Shown here: piece after piece, positions 48,263 through 58,787 of the stretch
Layout: the number at the start of each line of letters is the position of its first letter
How positions within the stretch are numbered: the first letter of the stretch is position 1
NCBI GenBank assembly: GCA_950106755.1
Contig: OX467082.1
Coordinates: forward strand, 26,846,001 to 26,910,000
Origin: Climacium dendroides
Taxonomy: Eukaryota; Streptophyta; Bryopsida; Hypnales; Climaciaceae
Direction of reading: 5' to 3'
Length of the DNA: 64,000 nucleotides
Made by a program: the position numbers and the translations under genes
Notes under the pieces: model-generated
What the model was told of the DNA's origin: nothing
Seen by the model: the letters and a program-made list of their open reading frames with translations, nothing else
Database searches by the model: none

Positions 48263-48433
48263 TTACGAAGTTGGGTCATTACGGCTCGGTTCCTTCGCCG
48301 CTGCTGCCGCTGCCGCTTCCTCCATTGACAGCCTATTCAGTTCTTGGTGATTATCAACGTGAGAAAACCTTCTCATAAAATTCTGGATGGGGACAAGATC
48401 CTCTGCAGTATGCTGCTCACTAGTTTCTGCCAT
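48263..48433 (-). CDS. Short coding-like frame, 56 residues, unidentified
   Basis: From the ATG at 48433 the frame reads MAETSEQHTAEDLVPIQNF, a charged RRFSHVDNHQELNRLSMEE segment, seven alanines and a short tail to TAA at 48263. The composition is much more protein-like than the surroundings. A possible donor (AGCC|GTAATG) lies at 48282. I could not join it in phase to the fragment at 47430-47741, so the two are listed separately. Family unknown. Confidence 0.35.
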   Translation of the reverse strand: MAETSEQHTAEDLVPIQNFMRRFSHVDNHQELNRLSMEEAAAAAAAKEPSRNDPTS

Positions 48434-49736
48434 TGGTGCGGCCCTTCCTCTTCCTCACGTCGGTCTGAAATCGTTCACTGCGGATTACCAAACAATCCGT
48501 CTATATATGCGACCCATGTTTACTAGAAGGCTATGGCGGTTTATTTGGCCCCTGCATCCACAATTGCTTTAGGTCTTATAGCTGAAGTTATTGATGGCCA
48601 TGAATGTCAACAAGGAGCTGAATTTGGAAATTTAAAATCCTTGAAAGTCTGTGAAATTGCAGGACTAAGCTTGAGCCTCTTATTTCGACAGCAACAGGCC
48701 AAGTTGATCCAAACTCATAACAGCACTTCGTTGATTCTCGGGAGGGAGTGGTTCGGAGAATACTTGCATATTGATCAAAGCCTCTATCAAAATGCGATCA
48801 GGAGCTCATGAAATTGAGCTCCCCAAAGGTCCGAACACCTATACCTCGAGACTGTGGAGACTCCAGGGCTGTGGTCCAATCAAAACCAACATCCTTTTGA
48901 AAGACAGGAATTTCATGGATAGTGACTCTTCGAGATTGCATTGGATGTCGCACCGCATATGTACACAGACCTAACCACACTGGTGTAAAGCTTCGATTGC
49001 AGTAAAGAGCATGATATTTTTAAAGAGATTTGAAACGAAAGATTCCTCAACGCAATGGGTTGCGCCAATTTTGACCTAAGTTGCCAACAGCCAGAAATGC
49101 ATCAATCCCATGCTCCAAGACATCCCCTCCAAGGTTACAACGCCACAGAACCCTATTTTTAATCTGCCACATGCGTAATTGATCACGATGTAATCAATCC
49201 AGTTGCGAAGGCTCTCCGCAAGAGGGTCACCGAACCTGTGTGGGCGATCATCCATCGGCTCCCTCAGCCTGTTGTTACTCAATCTGCTCCAACTCCAAGA
49301 TCAAACCCTAACACGATCGAGCCAGAAAAGGGCTACAGTCAAGGGGTACAGCCAGACCTTGATGACAACCTCTTTAATGCCACAGTGTAGGTGCAGGTGC
49401 AAAATCCATGTGATAATATGGAATTCTGAAACATTCTTGCCAACATGAGAGGGACAACTCACAAAGGTCCACGTAGGTCGACTTTTTGTCCTAGTCATCA
49501 TCAGCCCGAGTAGGTTTCTCTTCACTGATCATAGCTTCGGAACGGAAGCCTCGTTTTGCTCAAACTTGCTTGACAATTGAATATTTTTTTGCGAGTTGGT
49601 TTTTAGAAGATGTTCTCTCCGAGGATGGCTTGCAAATCGTGGTTTTCCCGTTGCAAGTTGAGTAGCGGTTTACCGAATTTACCGAGATTCGAAATCTAGG
49701 GTTTTAGACTGGGATTGCTCTGCAGGTCGATTGAAA
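48434..49736. other. Balanced-GC region upstream of the ORAI-like gene
   Basis: The minus strand has two further protein-like pieces: one at 48980-48798 (RRVTIHEIPVFQKDVGF, DWTTALESPQSRG) and one at 49282-49076 (RPHRFGDPLAESLRNWIDYI). Together with 48433-48263 and 47741-47430 they could be decayed or unspliced parts of a minus-strand gene, but no consistent model was found. The last 150 bp should hold the ORAI-like promoter and leader. Confidence 0.3.
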
Positions 49737-52700
49737 ATGGCACAGGCAGGGTTGACAGCGCTCGACACATTGATGTCGCGCAGGTGGAGGGAGCGCGAAC
49801 GCATGTGGAGAAATGATGAAAGGCAATGGCGGTCTGAGGAGATGATGTTCCGCCAAGAGGTTTGGCAATTCGAGAATGAGGAGTCGAAATTCCGAAAACG
49901 ACGCCGCCGGTATTGTTCTCACTCTCGCTGCTTCTAATTGCTTCGCAGAATGAGTTTTTAAACCAGAAATTGAGCTTCAGGATTGATTGTGCAGTAAAAA
50001 GAATATAGTCTTGTTTTTCAGTTTGCTTGGAATACGAGCAATCATAATCCTGTAATTCGTGTTTGAGTTTGATAGATGGCGCGAAGAAGACATTAAGCAG
50101 CGGCGACTAGATAATTCGCATTACCTTTGGTCCAGGTTAGTACTTATCTGCTTCGAGAATAGAGATTCTCAAGTGATAGCTGTAGATCATTGTAGTCCTT
50201 GGAGGTGCCGTCTCCTGGTTATCTCGAGCTGATATTTAAGTTAGGTTTCTTTTGCGTGTCTCCATGCTATGTAATACAATTACACCACTATTCCTGATTT
50301 CTGCCAGAATTTGAGAAGTGCAATTTACCCTCACACTGGCCTTCGTTGCGACTCACTGCGCTGATTTGTCCTGATAGTGCGTTTGACACTCTTTTTTTTT
50401 TTTTATCGAAGTCACACTATTTTGAATTATTTTGAATTAGTGCATATTCAAATGTTAGTGTATTCTTCCAATTTTCACAGAAATAATTTTTTTGTGGGGA
50501 CACTAATTTTCTAGAGGATGCTAATTTCCCCCTCTCACTACTAGGACAAATCAGTGTAATGGTTTCAAAATATATTAATATTAAATAGGAACAACTCAGT
50601 TAAATATTTATATTTGTTATGAAGTATTCAAATTATGCATTTTAAAATTATTATTATTATTATTTTATTCACATTTTTCGTGGTAAATTGCACTAATTCC
50701 AATATATTCCAATTTGTTGAGCATTTCGTCAACTCAAGTCAATACTTTTAATTCTCATATTAGTGCACCTTGCAAATTCACTGATTTTTTAAAATTATTG
50801 TGAGTTCTTGTTATTAGTGTGGAGCACAGGAATTGGTGGAAGTGGTGTAGGAAGGTCCATGATTAGTGATAAAAATTCAACTGAGAAAATTGTGAATAGA
50901 TGTGCAGAACTGAACAGACGAGAAGTAGATGAGAAGGCGGAGCATCTCCGTTTAGTCAGTTGGCTTACTGGACTGATTACCAGTTTCACAATGACAACGC
51001 CTGTGGAGTTCAGTTTCAATTCCGCTGTTTCTACAGTACATGACTTTCCCCGAGCAAATGCATTTGTGTTCTTTATTAAATATTTAATACCATGGACGCT
51101 TGACAATTCTGCTTCAGATGCATATTTTGGCACTGGTTAAATTTTTTTCGCGATAGCTCTACGAGGCTTTTGCTATTGTCGTTCGATGAATGTTTACTAA
51201 TCGCTCCATTGCTTGCAGGCCCGATTGACAGCATATGCTATTTGCACCGCTCTTGTGGTTGGTTTTTCTTATCTTATACTATCGTGTAGTATGTCTTAGC
51301 TCCGTCTCTCCTTTCCCTAATTCGCTAGTCACACTGTATCGCGTGGTCCACTGGCACATCCTCTACTTGTTATGGTACCCAGTCATCAGAATTTTTGAAA
51401 TTGAAAGGGAAGTGGAATTACTTAGTAGAATATTTTCTTGTTTTGAATCACACAACTTTTGAACTAACTAACATATTTCAGTTGTGGATTTACAGCCGAC
51501 ACTTATGACAACAGCCACAATGATAAGCGTGTTTCTTCTTGGCTCTATTTTAAAGATGGGAAAGTGGTTTGTATCCGAGGAAGGTGAAGAGGAGTTCATG
51601 GCACAGTGCCGCATTTATGCAGAATCTGGCCACCCTTTCCAACTTGCCCCTCCAGCTCCTCATCGTACCTTTGATCGGTTCTGGGAAATCAGGTATTATA
51701 TCTGCACTTTAGCAACGTCCTATGTGGCCTGTGACAGTGCTAAAGGTAGCTGTATATTATACGTCCTTAGATGTAGATGGAAGTCACCTTACAGTATCCT
51801 CATCTCAGTACCTTAAGTGAATTAACTGAACCGCTTCTGCCCATTGCTTGAATTTTCATTTATTCCATTTTAACAGAATTTTGGAGCAGATTGTTCGTGA
51901 CTCTCGAACATGTCCTGCTGGATCATTTGTTGGATGTTACGTACGTAGTATTTATTTTGGAGCTGAACATGTTGACTTAGAACGCGATTGTTTGGATGTT
52001 GTAGGTGTGAAAGCGATTGGAAGAGAGCTTTCCGTATGTTTTCATGGGGTAAAATCTCTACCTACGTTTCTGTTGTTCATAGTACTGTCCATAATCCTGC
52101 AATCACGGAGACTTACACGTTGTATGCACTTCTTTGCAGGCGTTACATCCTTTCTGGCACTCCTCTGTACCATGGGGTAAGCTCTTGATCCAGTTGTTTT
52201 GTTCAGCACAAATGGTGATGCATATTTGGTGCATGTGCTGGTCTGCTAATTATTGAGCCTCTTTTCAAGGTATAGATGCATATAAATTTCCTCCAGAAAA
52301 CCTAATGCATGTATCTTGAGAGTTTAGGTGATGGATTACGTTAGGCCTTTCCTAAGCGTTGCTTGTTTTCTGAATGCAGTTTTGTAAAATTTTGGTTCAG
52401 CGACCTCATTGCTATCTTTTTCGCTGCCATTATCGGCATCTTCTTTATCATCTGGTAATGAATAATTTGCATTTGAATCAGATCTTTATATGCATGCAGC
52501 TGAATAAATATTTCAATTAAATCAGCTTTCTTTGTGTTTCCCCAAGTATTTTCCAATTTGTAGCCCTACTCGCATATATGTGTGGCTACATCAGTAACTG
52601 GAATGACGCATAATCTCTTGTTTCATTACTAAATATACTTAGCTAACATGTATCTACTGCAGGTTAGGAATTAAATTCACGTATGGCTCGTACCTTCGAA

Positions 52701-52939
52701 ACGAAGGGGACGACGGGCCAGCACTCGCAGTCTCTCATCGACAACCAGAACTTTCCTGGCCAGACGACCCTTTCAAGTGGCACATACAGCCCCAGAGAAA
52801 CAATTCATGGACTCATTCGATGAGTGTGCTGAACCGGGAGGTGGATGCTTCTACACCGTCTGTGCCGTGGGTGCAATCGCTAGAACGGAGTACTGGTAGT
52901 CCTAGAAATTTTGCTACTGAAAATGCCATGAGAGAGTAG
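49737..52939 (+). CDS. ORAI-type (CRAC channel-like) calcium channel homologue
   Basis: Nine exons (49737-49909, 50076-50135, 50900-51035, 51219-51288, 51482-51692, 52005-52048, 52140-52176, 52380-52454, 52663-52939) join in phase to 360 residues. The N-terminal 77 residues are a Trp/Arg/Glu-rich helix (SRRWRERERMWRNDERQWR). The first membrane helix, after EKAEHLR, reads VSWLTGLITSFTMTTPVEFS; Glu114 in PVEF takes the place of the ORAI selectivity-filter Glu (E106 in human ORAI1, in the context SGFAMVAMVEVQL). Then follow LTAYAICTALVVGFSYLILS, a hydrophobic stretch with the cytosolic-looking GKWFVSEEGEEEFMAQCR, the conserved-looking FWEIRCESDWKRAFRMFSWG, a helix ending in GFVKFW and the last helix LIAIFFAAIIGIFFIIW. 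The family conducts store-operated Ca2+ entry in animals; the plant role is open, since STIM is not known in plants. The start of exon 3 and the junction of exons 3 and 4 are chosen by phase and similarity. Family assignment is by pattern, not alignment. Confidence 0.7.
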
Positions 52940-52990
52940 TAGACGATCTAACATACCTTTACAATGCAGTGACCCAAACACCCACCCCGT

Positions 52991-53969
52991 TTAACCCCTC
53001 ACCGCCCAAGGGGACCAAAAGTGTCCTCACATAGTCTAGCAGTCAACTTCAAACTGTTGTAACTTTTGCATCCAATGTCCAAATTCAATAAAACTTGTTG
53101 GGAAAGTTGCGCATGATGGTCTATTTTTTGTGGTAAAATTTTCAGATCTATCCAAGATGTAATGAGTTTTTGAAAGCCATTCAAAGTTCGCAGGTTCAAT
53201 TTGAGTTCACCACACTGCAATGAGACGGCTGCAACTTCGGGGGCTTGTATCTTTTTCATCAAATGTTAGTTTTCAATAAAATTTATTGGGTTTTGTTCCC
53301 TATAAAGTCTACTTATTGTGATAGAATTTTCATGTCAATCCAAGTTGTTTTGAATGCTTGGAGCAATTCGAAGTTCAAAATCCAGACATTTTTGCATTAT
53401 AGTGAACTTCGGCAGCTTATAACTTCTTCAGACAGGGTTTGTTTTCAATAATTTTTGTTGGAAAAGTTGTGCATACTAGTCTAGTTCTTGTGGTAAAAGT
53501 TTTATATCAATCCAAGAAGTTATGATTGACTGAGAAGCATTTTAGTAGAGGTAGGTTCAGCCATAGATGTGTTTTTTTGCTACTTTTTTCACTGTTTTTT
53601 GACATTTCAAAACAATTTTGCAAATACAATGAGTCAATTGAATGATTTTTTTTCCACCAAAGTGTTTGTCTTTTGATTTTAAATCACTTTGTAGTTTCAA
53701 GTTTTTTCATTTGAGTAGGTTTAGAAATCGAATTTCACCTCCAAATGTATTTTTAGGAAAATTTCAGTATCTTTTGTCATCACTAAATCACTATAATCTT
53801 TCAATCTATACGGTCAAATGACCCCAAATTTTATTTACACCATCTACAACATGCATACTACAAGATTGTACGGTTGAGATTTTCATAACTTACTCACATT
53901 TAGATTTATAACACTCAAAAAGCAAGGTTGTTTTTTGACATGGTTAGGCCTTGGGCGGTGAGGGTTTAA
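52991..53969 (+). mobile_element. 0.98-kb TTAA-bounded element, family A, copy 1
   Basis: It starts TTAACCCCTCACCGCCCAAG and ends with the reverse complement (one base changed, GGGTTTAA). It is almost identical along its length to 62359-63339. Inside are three imperfect modules, starting near 53045, 53228 and 53403, each with a TTTTCAATAA/ATTCAATAAAA word, a GTTGGGAAAGTTG-like word and an ATCCAAGA/ATCCAAGTTGT word. An open frame on the minus strand (53262-52999) is present in both copies, but nothing suggests that it is translated. Confidence 0.85.
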
Positions 53970-54865
53970 ATGAAGAGGGTGACATCTAGGTATCTTCAAA
54001 ATCAGGTTGTACGATTCAGAAGATTGCTTACAGAGTTGCACGTTTTCTCTCCAAAATCTCTCCAAAATTCCTGCAGCTCTTGTTCAACAGAGGGATGAGA
54101 GGATGTGTCATCTGGGGATATGTCTTCTCAGTTTGGGTTTCTTCTCGATTCTGAGATGACGGACACTCGGAGGTAATTACAAGAGATCTAGGGTTCGGTA
54201 ATAAGATTCTCTTTTGGGTTACCGAGCTGTGTTTTTTCAGTTCCTGTCGTTCGTCAGCCTGTGGTTATCTGTTCGTTAAGGAGATCCTTAGTTGAAGAGT
54301 TGATCCTTAGTTGCGACCCTACAGACGTTTGTGAAACAGCGTACCAGACGTAAGAACAACTTGCAGCGAGGACGATTTGAAAACTGGATCGTTCAATTTT
54401 TTTATCATTTCTGAACTGGTGGAGTCAGTGAGGCCCTTACCGCTTCCCGTGGAAACGCACTCCAAGTTGTTCTGCAATTTTGTAGAATCCGAGTATTCAC
54501 CTGTGAAACGTGCCATTACTGTTGAAAATACACAAAAAAGTTGTTGGTTTGAAGACTTGACTATGATGTTTAAGAATTAACCTTGTAACACCATAAGACT
54601 CAAAATGTCTATAACATAATATTGACGGATAAGAGTGTTATAAGTTAAAATTTGTAATAAACAAAGAATGCACCTACTCATCCACTAATTGAATCATTTA
54701 AAAAAAATTTGACCAACTACCTTCATAATAGGCCTTGTGTCCCTTCATTGTAAGTTATATAGACCTATAAATTAAAGTCACATAATGTGAGTCTATAATC
54801 TCAAGAAGAATTTATAATCCAAAGGTGCTAGGGAGCCATTTGACAAGAACTAGTATAATAGGCCT
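53970..54865. other. Intergenic DNA with a weak coding-like piece
   Basis: The piece at 54377-54580 (plus strand) reads FNFFIISELVESVRPLPLPV and continues with THSKLFCNFVESEYSPVKRA. It is protein-like but has no neighbour exon and no family match. The rest is AT-rich. Confidence 0.25.
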
Positions 54866-55474
54866 TTAACCCCTAAGTGCTTTGACATCCAATTCTTGGA
54901 CGATGAACAAGATTGAAACTCTAGGTTCACAAGATTGAAACTCTAGGTTCTTTCTCATTCTTCTTGGATGAAAGTCATCTCAACTTATAGAGATACTTTA
55001 TCAAGTTGTTGTCCTATCTAATGGTTGGATATGGTGTTAGTAGAGTGCATATTTTTCTAAAATTACAAAGGTGGTAGAATGTCAAGTAGTTGACCAAGCC
55101 AAAAGTGCATTGATTCTAGTTCAAAACTAGATTTGCAAAAATGAGGACATAGATTTTAAGAACACAAAAATCTCAAAAAATCACCATGTCAAGAGAACCT
55201 CATTTTACATGCATTCCAACAAATTTTACTCAGAAGAATGATAATATTTGGCTTGTAATCGAAATTAGAAGGAATTCTAAAAAAATTCTTTCAAAATTTC
55301 TTTTAAAATATTGGTGATAACATTGGTGAATTTAACCATACGGATGGAATCTAGAACTCAAAATCTACAACTTTTATTTGTATGTGAATTCCAAAATATT
55401 CTTCCAAATAATACTTTATAATGGATTTTCCCACAATCATCAATTCTGGAGAAGACTCTAGACGTTTTGGGGTT
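54866..55474 (+). mobile_element. TTAA-bounded element, family G
   Basis: It starts TTAACCCCTAAGTGCTTTGA, as does the copy at 14188, and probably ends at TAGACGTTTTGGGGTTA near 55474. The right boundary is inferred from this inverted end. Confidence 0.45.
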
Positions 55475-56519
55475 ACCCACTCGGACTCCTGCTCTTTCTA
55501 GTCTCTATTCTAACCCTTATTATCCCAAGATTCTCTTCCAAGTCCTCTTTCCCACCATCAAGCTCCAGGTTCGAGTTATTTGCAAGTACATGTTACACAG
55601 CAACATCCACGAAAATACTGAGCGTTATAAAATGGAATTGAGTCTTGATGCATTGATATCTTCATTTCACACTAATGGCCAAATTGGTTCACTTTCTAAT
55701 TCGTCAGCTCCTGTGCAGGATTGGGGCGCTAGCAGCCACGGCTGAGAGCCTGCAGCACCACAAAACTGTCACCGACGTAACAGGTCCAGAAATCACCCAC
55801 CGAAGAGCTGAAACTGAATTTTGGTGAGGCGAAGCTTCTTAACATAATTTTCAGTAAATATTCCTTGAAAGACAAGTGAAATTGACATCTAACTCAAGTC
55901 GTTTCATATTTTTTAGAACTTTGTGGAATTGGTTATAAAATTTCGAAGTTGAAATGACAGAATGTTCTAAAATCGTCCACCTCCTCAAGTGTACATCTAA
56001 AGATGTGGGCGTTTTTAGAGCCTGTTACCATACTCTGGCTCGCTCAAGATTTGCTCCCAAATCATCCTGTTCTGAATAATGCTCCCGCTGGAAACTTCAG
56101 AACACGGTTGTGACATTGCTTGACGAAGTCTTACGTACCGCTATGATCTGAACTTCAGTGCTCAAGGTGCAAGAAAGTAATGCATCCGCATGACTGTGGA
56201 ATTGAAGCACGATGCAACCTCAGTTTCGATATATTGAAGTGAAACTAGGATTCGAGATTCTCTTAGCTTGTATTATTTAGACAATTACAGTATGAATATC
56301 GAAGTAAAAATTCCCAAAGTGTTGATCACAGGTGAACTTGAAGTCGACCCTGTTCAACAGATTTTCATTTATCCAAGAGTCTAGATGAAGCTGCTTTGAG
56401 TAGCAAGGTTGAAATGACTGAGGTATGCAACCCATGAAGTATAGCACCTGATTTTGTAGGCTTTGGATTTAGACAGTAGAGAAGAGAGTTGCATAAGGTT
56501 GATGTTGACTTGATGAATG
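55475..56519. other. Intergenic DNA with a dispersed repeat
   Basis: About 55800-55990 matches the repeat at 19160-19370. The open frame at 55467-55745 has no family features. Confidence 0.35.
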
Positions 56520-57212
56520 TTAACCACTAAAGTCCCAAGCCCTTTTCTTCATCAAAATCCACTCAAAACTGCCATTTCTATTGCAAAGAGCAATAATTTT
56601 CAAAACTTATCTTTTGTGCATATCCAACCATAGGATATTGCACTTGAGGATGTGTGGGAGAAATTTTGGAAACTTTGATTATGTAGATTGCAAAATATAT
56701 TTGCATTTAAAGTAAAGAAATTGGATTTTCTTGTACCTTTCATGACTGTATTATTGAACTTTGAATTTTCTTAATTTAAAATACTTGCACTAAATATTTC
56801 AACTAAATTTTTTTTGTGTTGAAGAATTGAGTTGACAATGTGAATAAAATAAATAAAATAAAAAAAACTTCATTTTCATTTTTTAGAAAATTGTTGAGTA
56901 GAAGTAGGAATAAGATAGAAGAGAAAACTAAATCATTAATAGTTTTAAAATGGAATTGAAACACACTAATTGTGAAGGTGAGATTGTTTTAGCAAACAAA
57001 CTAAACCGTACAACGCATTTAAAAATAAAATAAAAATTGAATTGATACGCTATTGAATTCAATAAGTTATTTTCTCAAGAAACAAGATGGTTCATAACTT
57101 TCACATCACTAATCCAAATGGAATGAATTATAGCTTTCCATTTACACAAAAACACAATCTTCAAGAAACAAATTTTTAAAACATTTTAAGTGGGGTTTGA
57201 AGGTTTAGGGTT
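56520..57212 (+). mobile_element. Family E element, copy at 56520
   Basis: It begins TTAACCACTAAAGTCCCAAG and follows the copy at 42670 (ATCAAAATCCACTC, ATTGCAAAGAGCAA, ATTTGCATTTAAAG). The right end is decayed near GGTTTAGGGTTTA. It has no internal duplication. Confidence 0.6.
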
Positions 57213-57786
57213 TAGAATACAGTAGACTCTTCCTCAGGCAGGGACCCAGTGCTTTGGAATGGCTTCCCTCCGATGATCGAATCTCCGTTATTATTTCATC
57301 TCTTGTTGGGAAGATTCCGTGCCCTTGGGCCCTTTTCTGATTGCAACGTAACATGTTGACTGTAGAGATTTTGGCGATTTCTCTAAATCCACTCGCATTC
57401 AATGAAGAGTCTTCTCGCATTGGTTCAACCTTCGGTCTGCGATGCTCTTCGGATCAAGCAAATGACGTAACCTCAAGTGAAGACAAGTGCTTCTGTTCAA
57501 GTGCTTCTGTTCAAGTGCTTCTGTTCACGTGAAGATGAGTGCTCAGTTGAGACGTGCGAAAGGAAGGGAGCACAAAGAAGAGCTTCGTGTGACTCCTGGC
57601 TGGACCATGAACGGATCGGAGGAAGATGAGCTCCAGGAATTTGCAATCTCTGGGCAAAAGGAGTGAACGTGGACAGCCCGGCCCGGAACTCTGGAAGAGT
57701 GCCACAGCTGGGTCCCTGCCAAAACGGTATGTGATCTAACCTTGGCCGCAATTTAGAGCAGAGATCAGTTGCACATTCGATTATGA
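57213..57786. other. Intergenic DNA with a 14-bp tandem repeat
   Basis: GTGCTTCTGTTCAA occurs three times in a row at 57487-57528. The open frames on the minus strand here are not supported as a gene. Confidence 0.5.
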
Positions 57787-58787
57787 ACCCACAAGGATCT
57801 CGTGAACCTTATAGTTACACTGGGTCCTGCACAACCAGTTCAGGTATTTTATAATGTGCCTGCCGGGACGAATAGTGTGTGGGAGCGTGTCCAATTCATG
57901 GATGTGAACAGTTTCAAGTTTGACAGTTGGCGCACGATGCTGAAAGGTACATACAACTGAGGCACGTTTTCAAATTATTATAATAACGTAACTCATTTGC
58001 GTCGACGAATACATTCCCCTCTCGTTCCGGTGCCTGCGCTGGCACATATGGTAGATGCACCCAAACTAACAATTTTTTCTACCCCTACTTGGATGGTCCA
58101 AATGATGGTTTCTTTATAGACTCGTGTGAAAGAAATCCAATCCAATATGTTTTATAATTTTCTCACACCCACATAATATTCAAAGAATTTTCAAAGTTGA
58201 AAGTATATGATGCCTGCTCTATAGCATGTTCCAAGGTGTGACTGCCATGTCCTCTGTTCTGATTTATGGCTTCTACAGAATCCCAGCCATCCTGTCCGTG
58301 CTGGCCTCGGCTGCTACCATTTCGGGCATTTCCATGAAGCTCTCTTCAGTGTTGGATCTGAACGAGACTCTCCACAAAGATTCTACACAAGGCATGGTAC
58401 GTGGAACACTCTCTCCCATTTGTTTGTCAAACCAGTTTGTGCAATTAATGTGATTTTTCGTAAATTATTGTATTCAATGTACTTTTATGATTAGCTTGCA
58501 CCGGATCGGAGAGGATCAGCTGAAGATCGGTGGAACCCCAGTAATCCTTCGGGTTTCCTTCTCCAGACCGGCCGGCGCCTGATGCTTTGAAGTCCTATGC
58601 TTACAATCTGGCCTTCAAGGTGCTCTTTGGTTATAAGTCACAACCGTTTGACGTGGAGAAAGTAGAGTTTGTGACGAAATCAAAGTGGCCAAGCCTGTTT
58701 ACGCCGTCCATCTTATCTGAGTTAACTCAAAAGTGTACAAAAAGAGGTCTGTTACGAGTTGATTTCGTTGACCTTTGGTTTTTGTAA
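57787..58787 (+). other. Unidentified coding-like stretch, possibly a broken gene
   Basis: Three protein-like blocks lie on the plus strand. 57787-57946 reads KDLVNLIVTLGPAQPVQVFY and continues NVPAGTNSVWERVQF to a donor (AAAG|GTACAT). 58225-58396 is flanked by an acceptor (CTATAG) and a donor (ATG|GTACGT) and includes the hydrophobic IPAILSVLASAATISGISMK. 58495 onward starts at an acceptor (GATTAG), and a later frame contains LKSYAYNLAFKVLFGYKSQP and VEFVTKSKWPSLFTPSIL. I could not join the three in a single phase, so it may be a decayed gene or carry exons that I have misplaced. No family recognised. Confidence 0.3.

Noticed and set aside
52999..53262. 87-residue frame conserved in both copies of family A
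   Set aside because: Conservation follows from the copies being nearly identical overall; no protein features and a non-coding element context.
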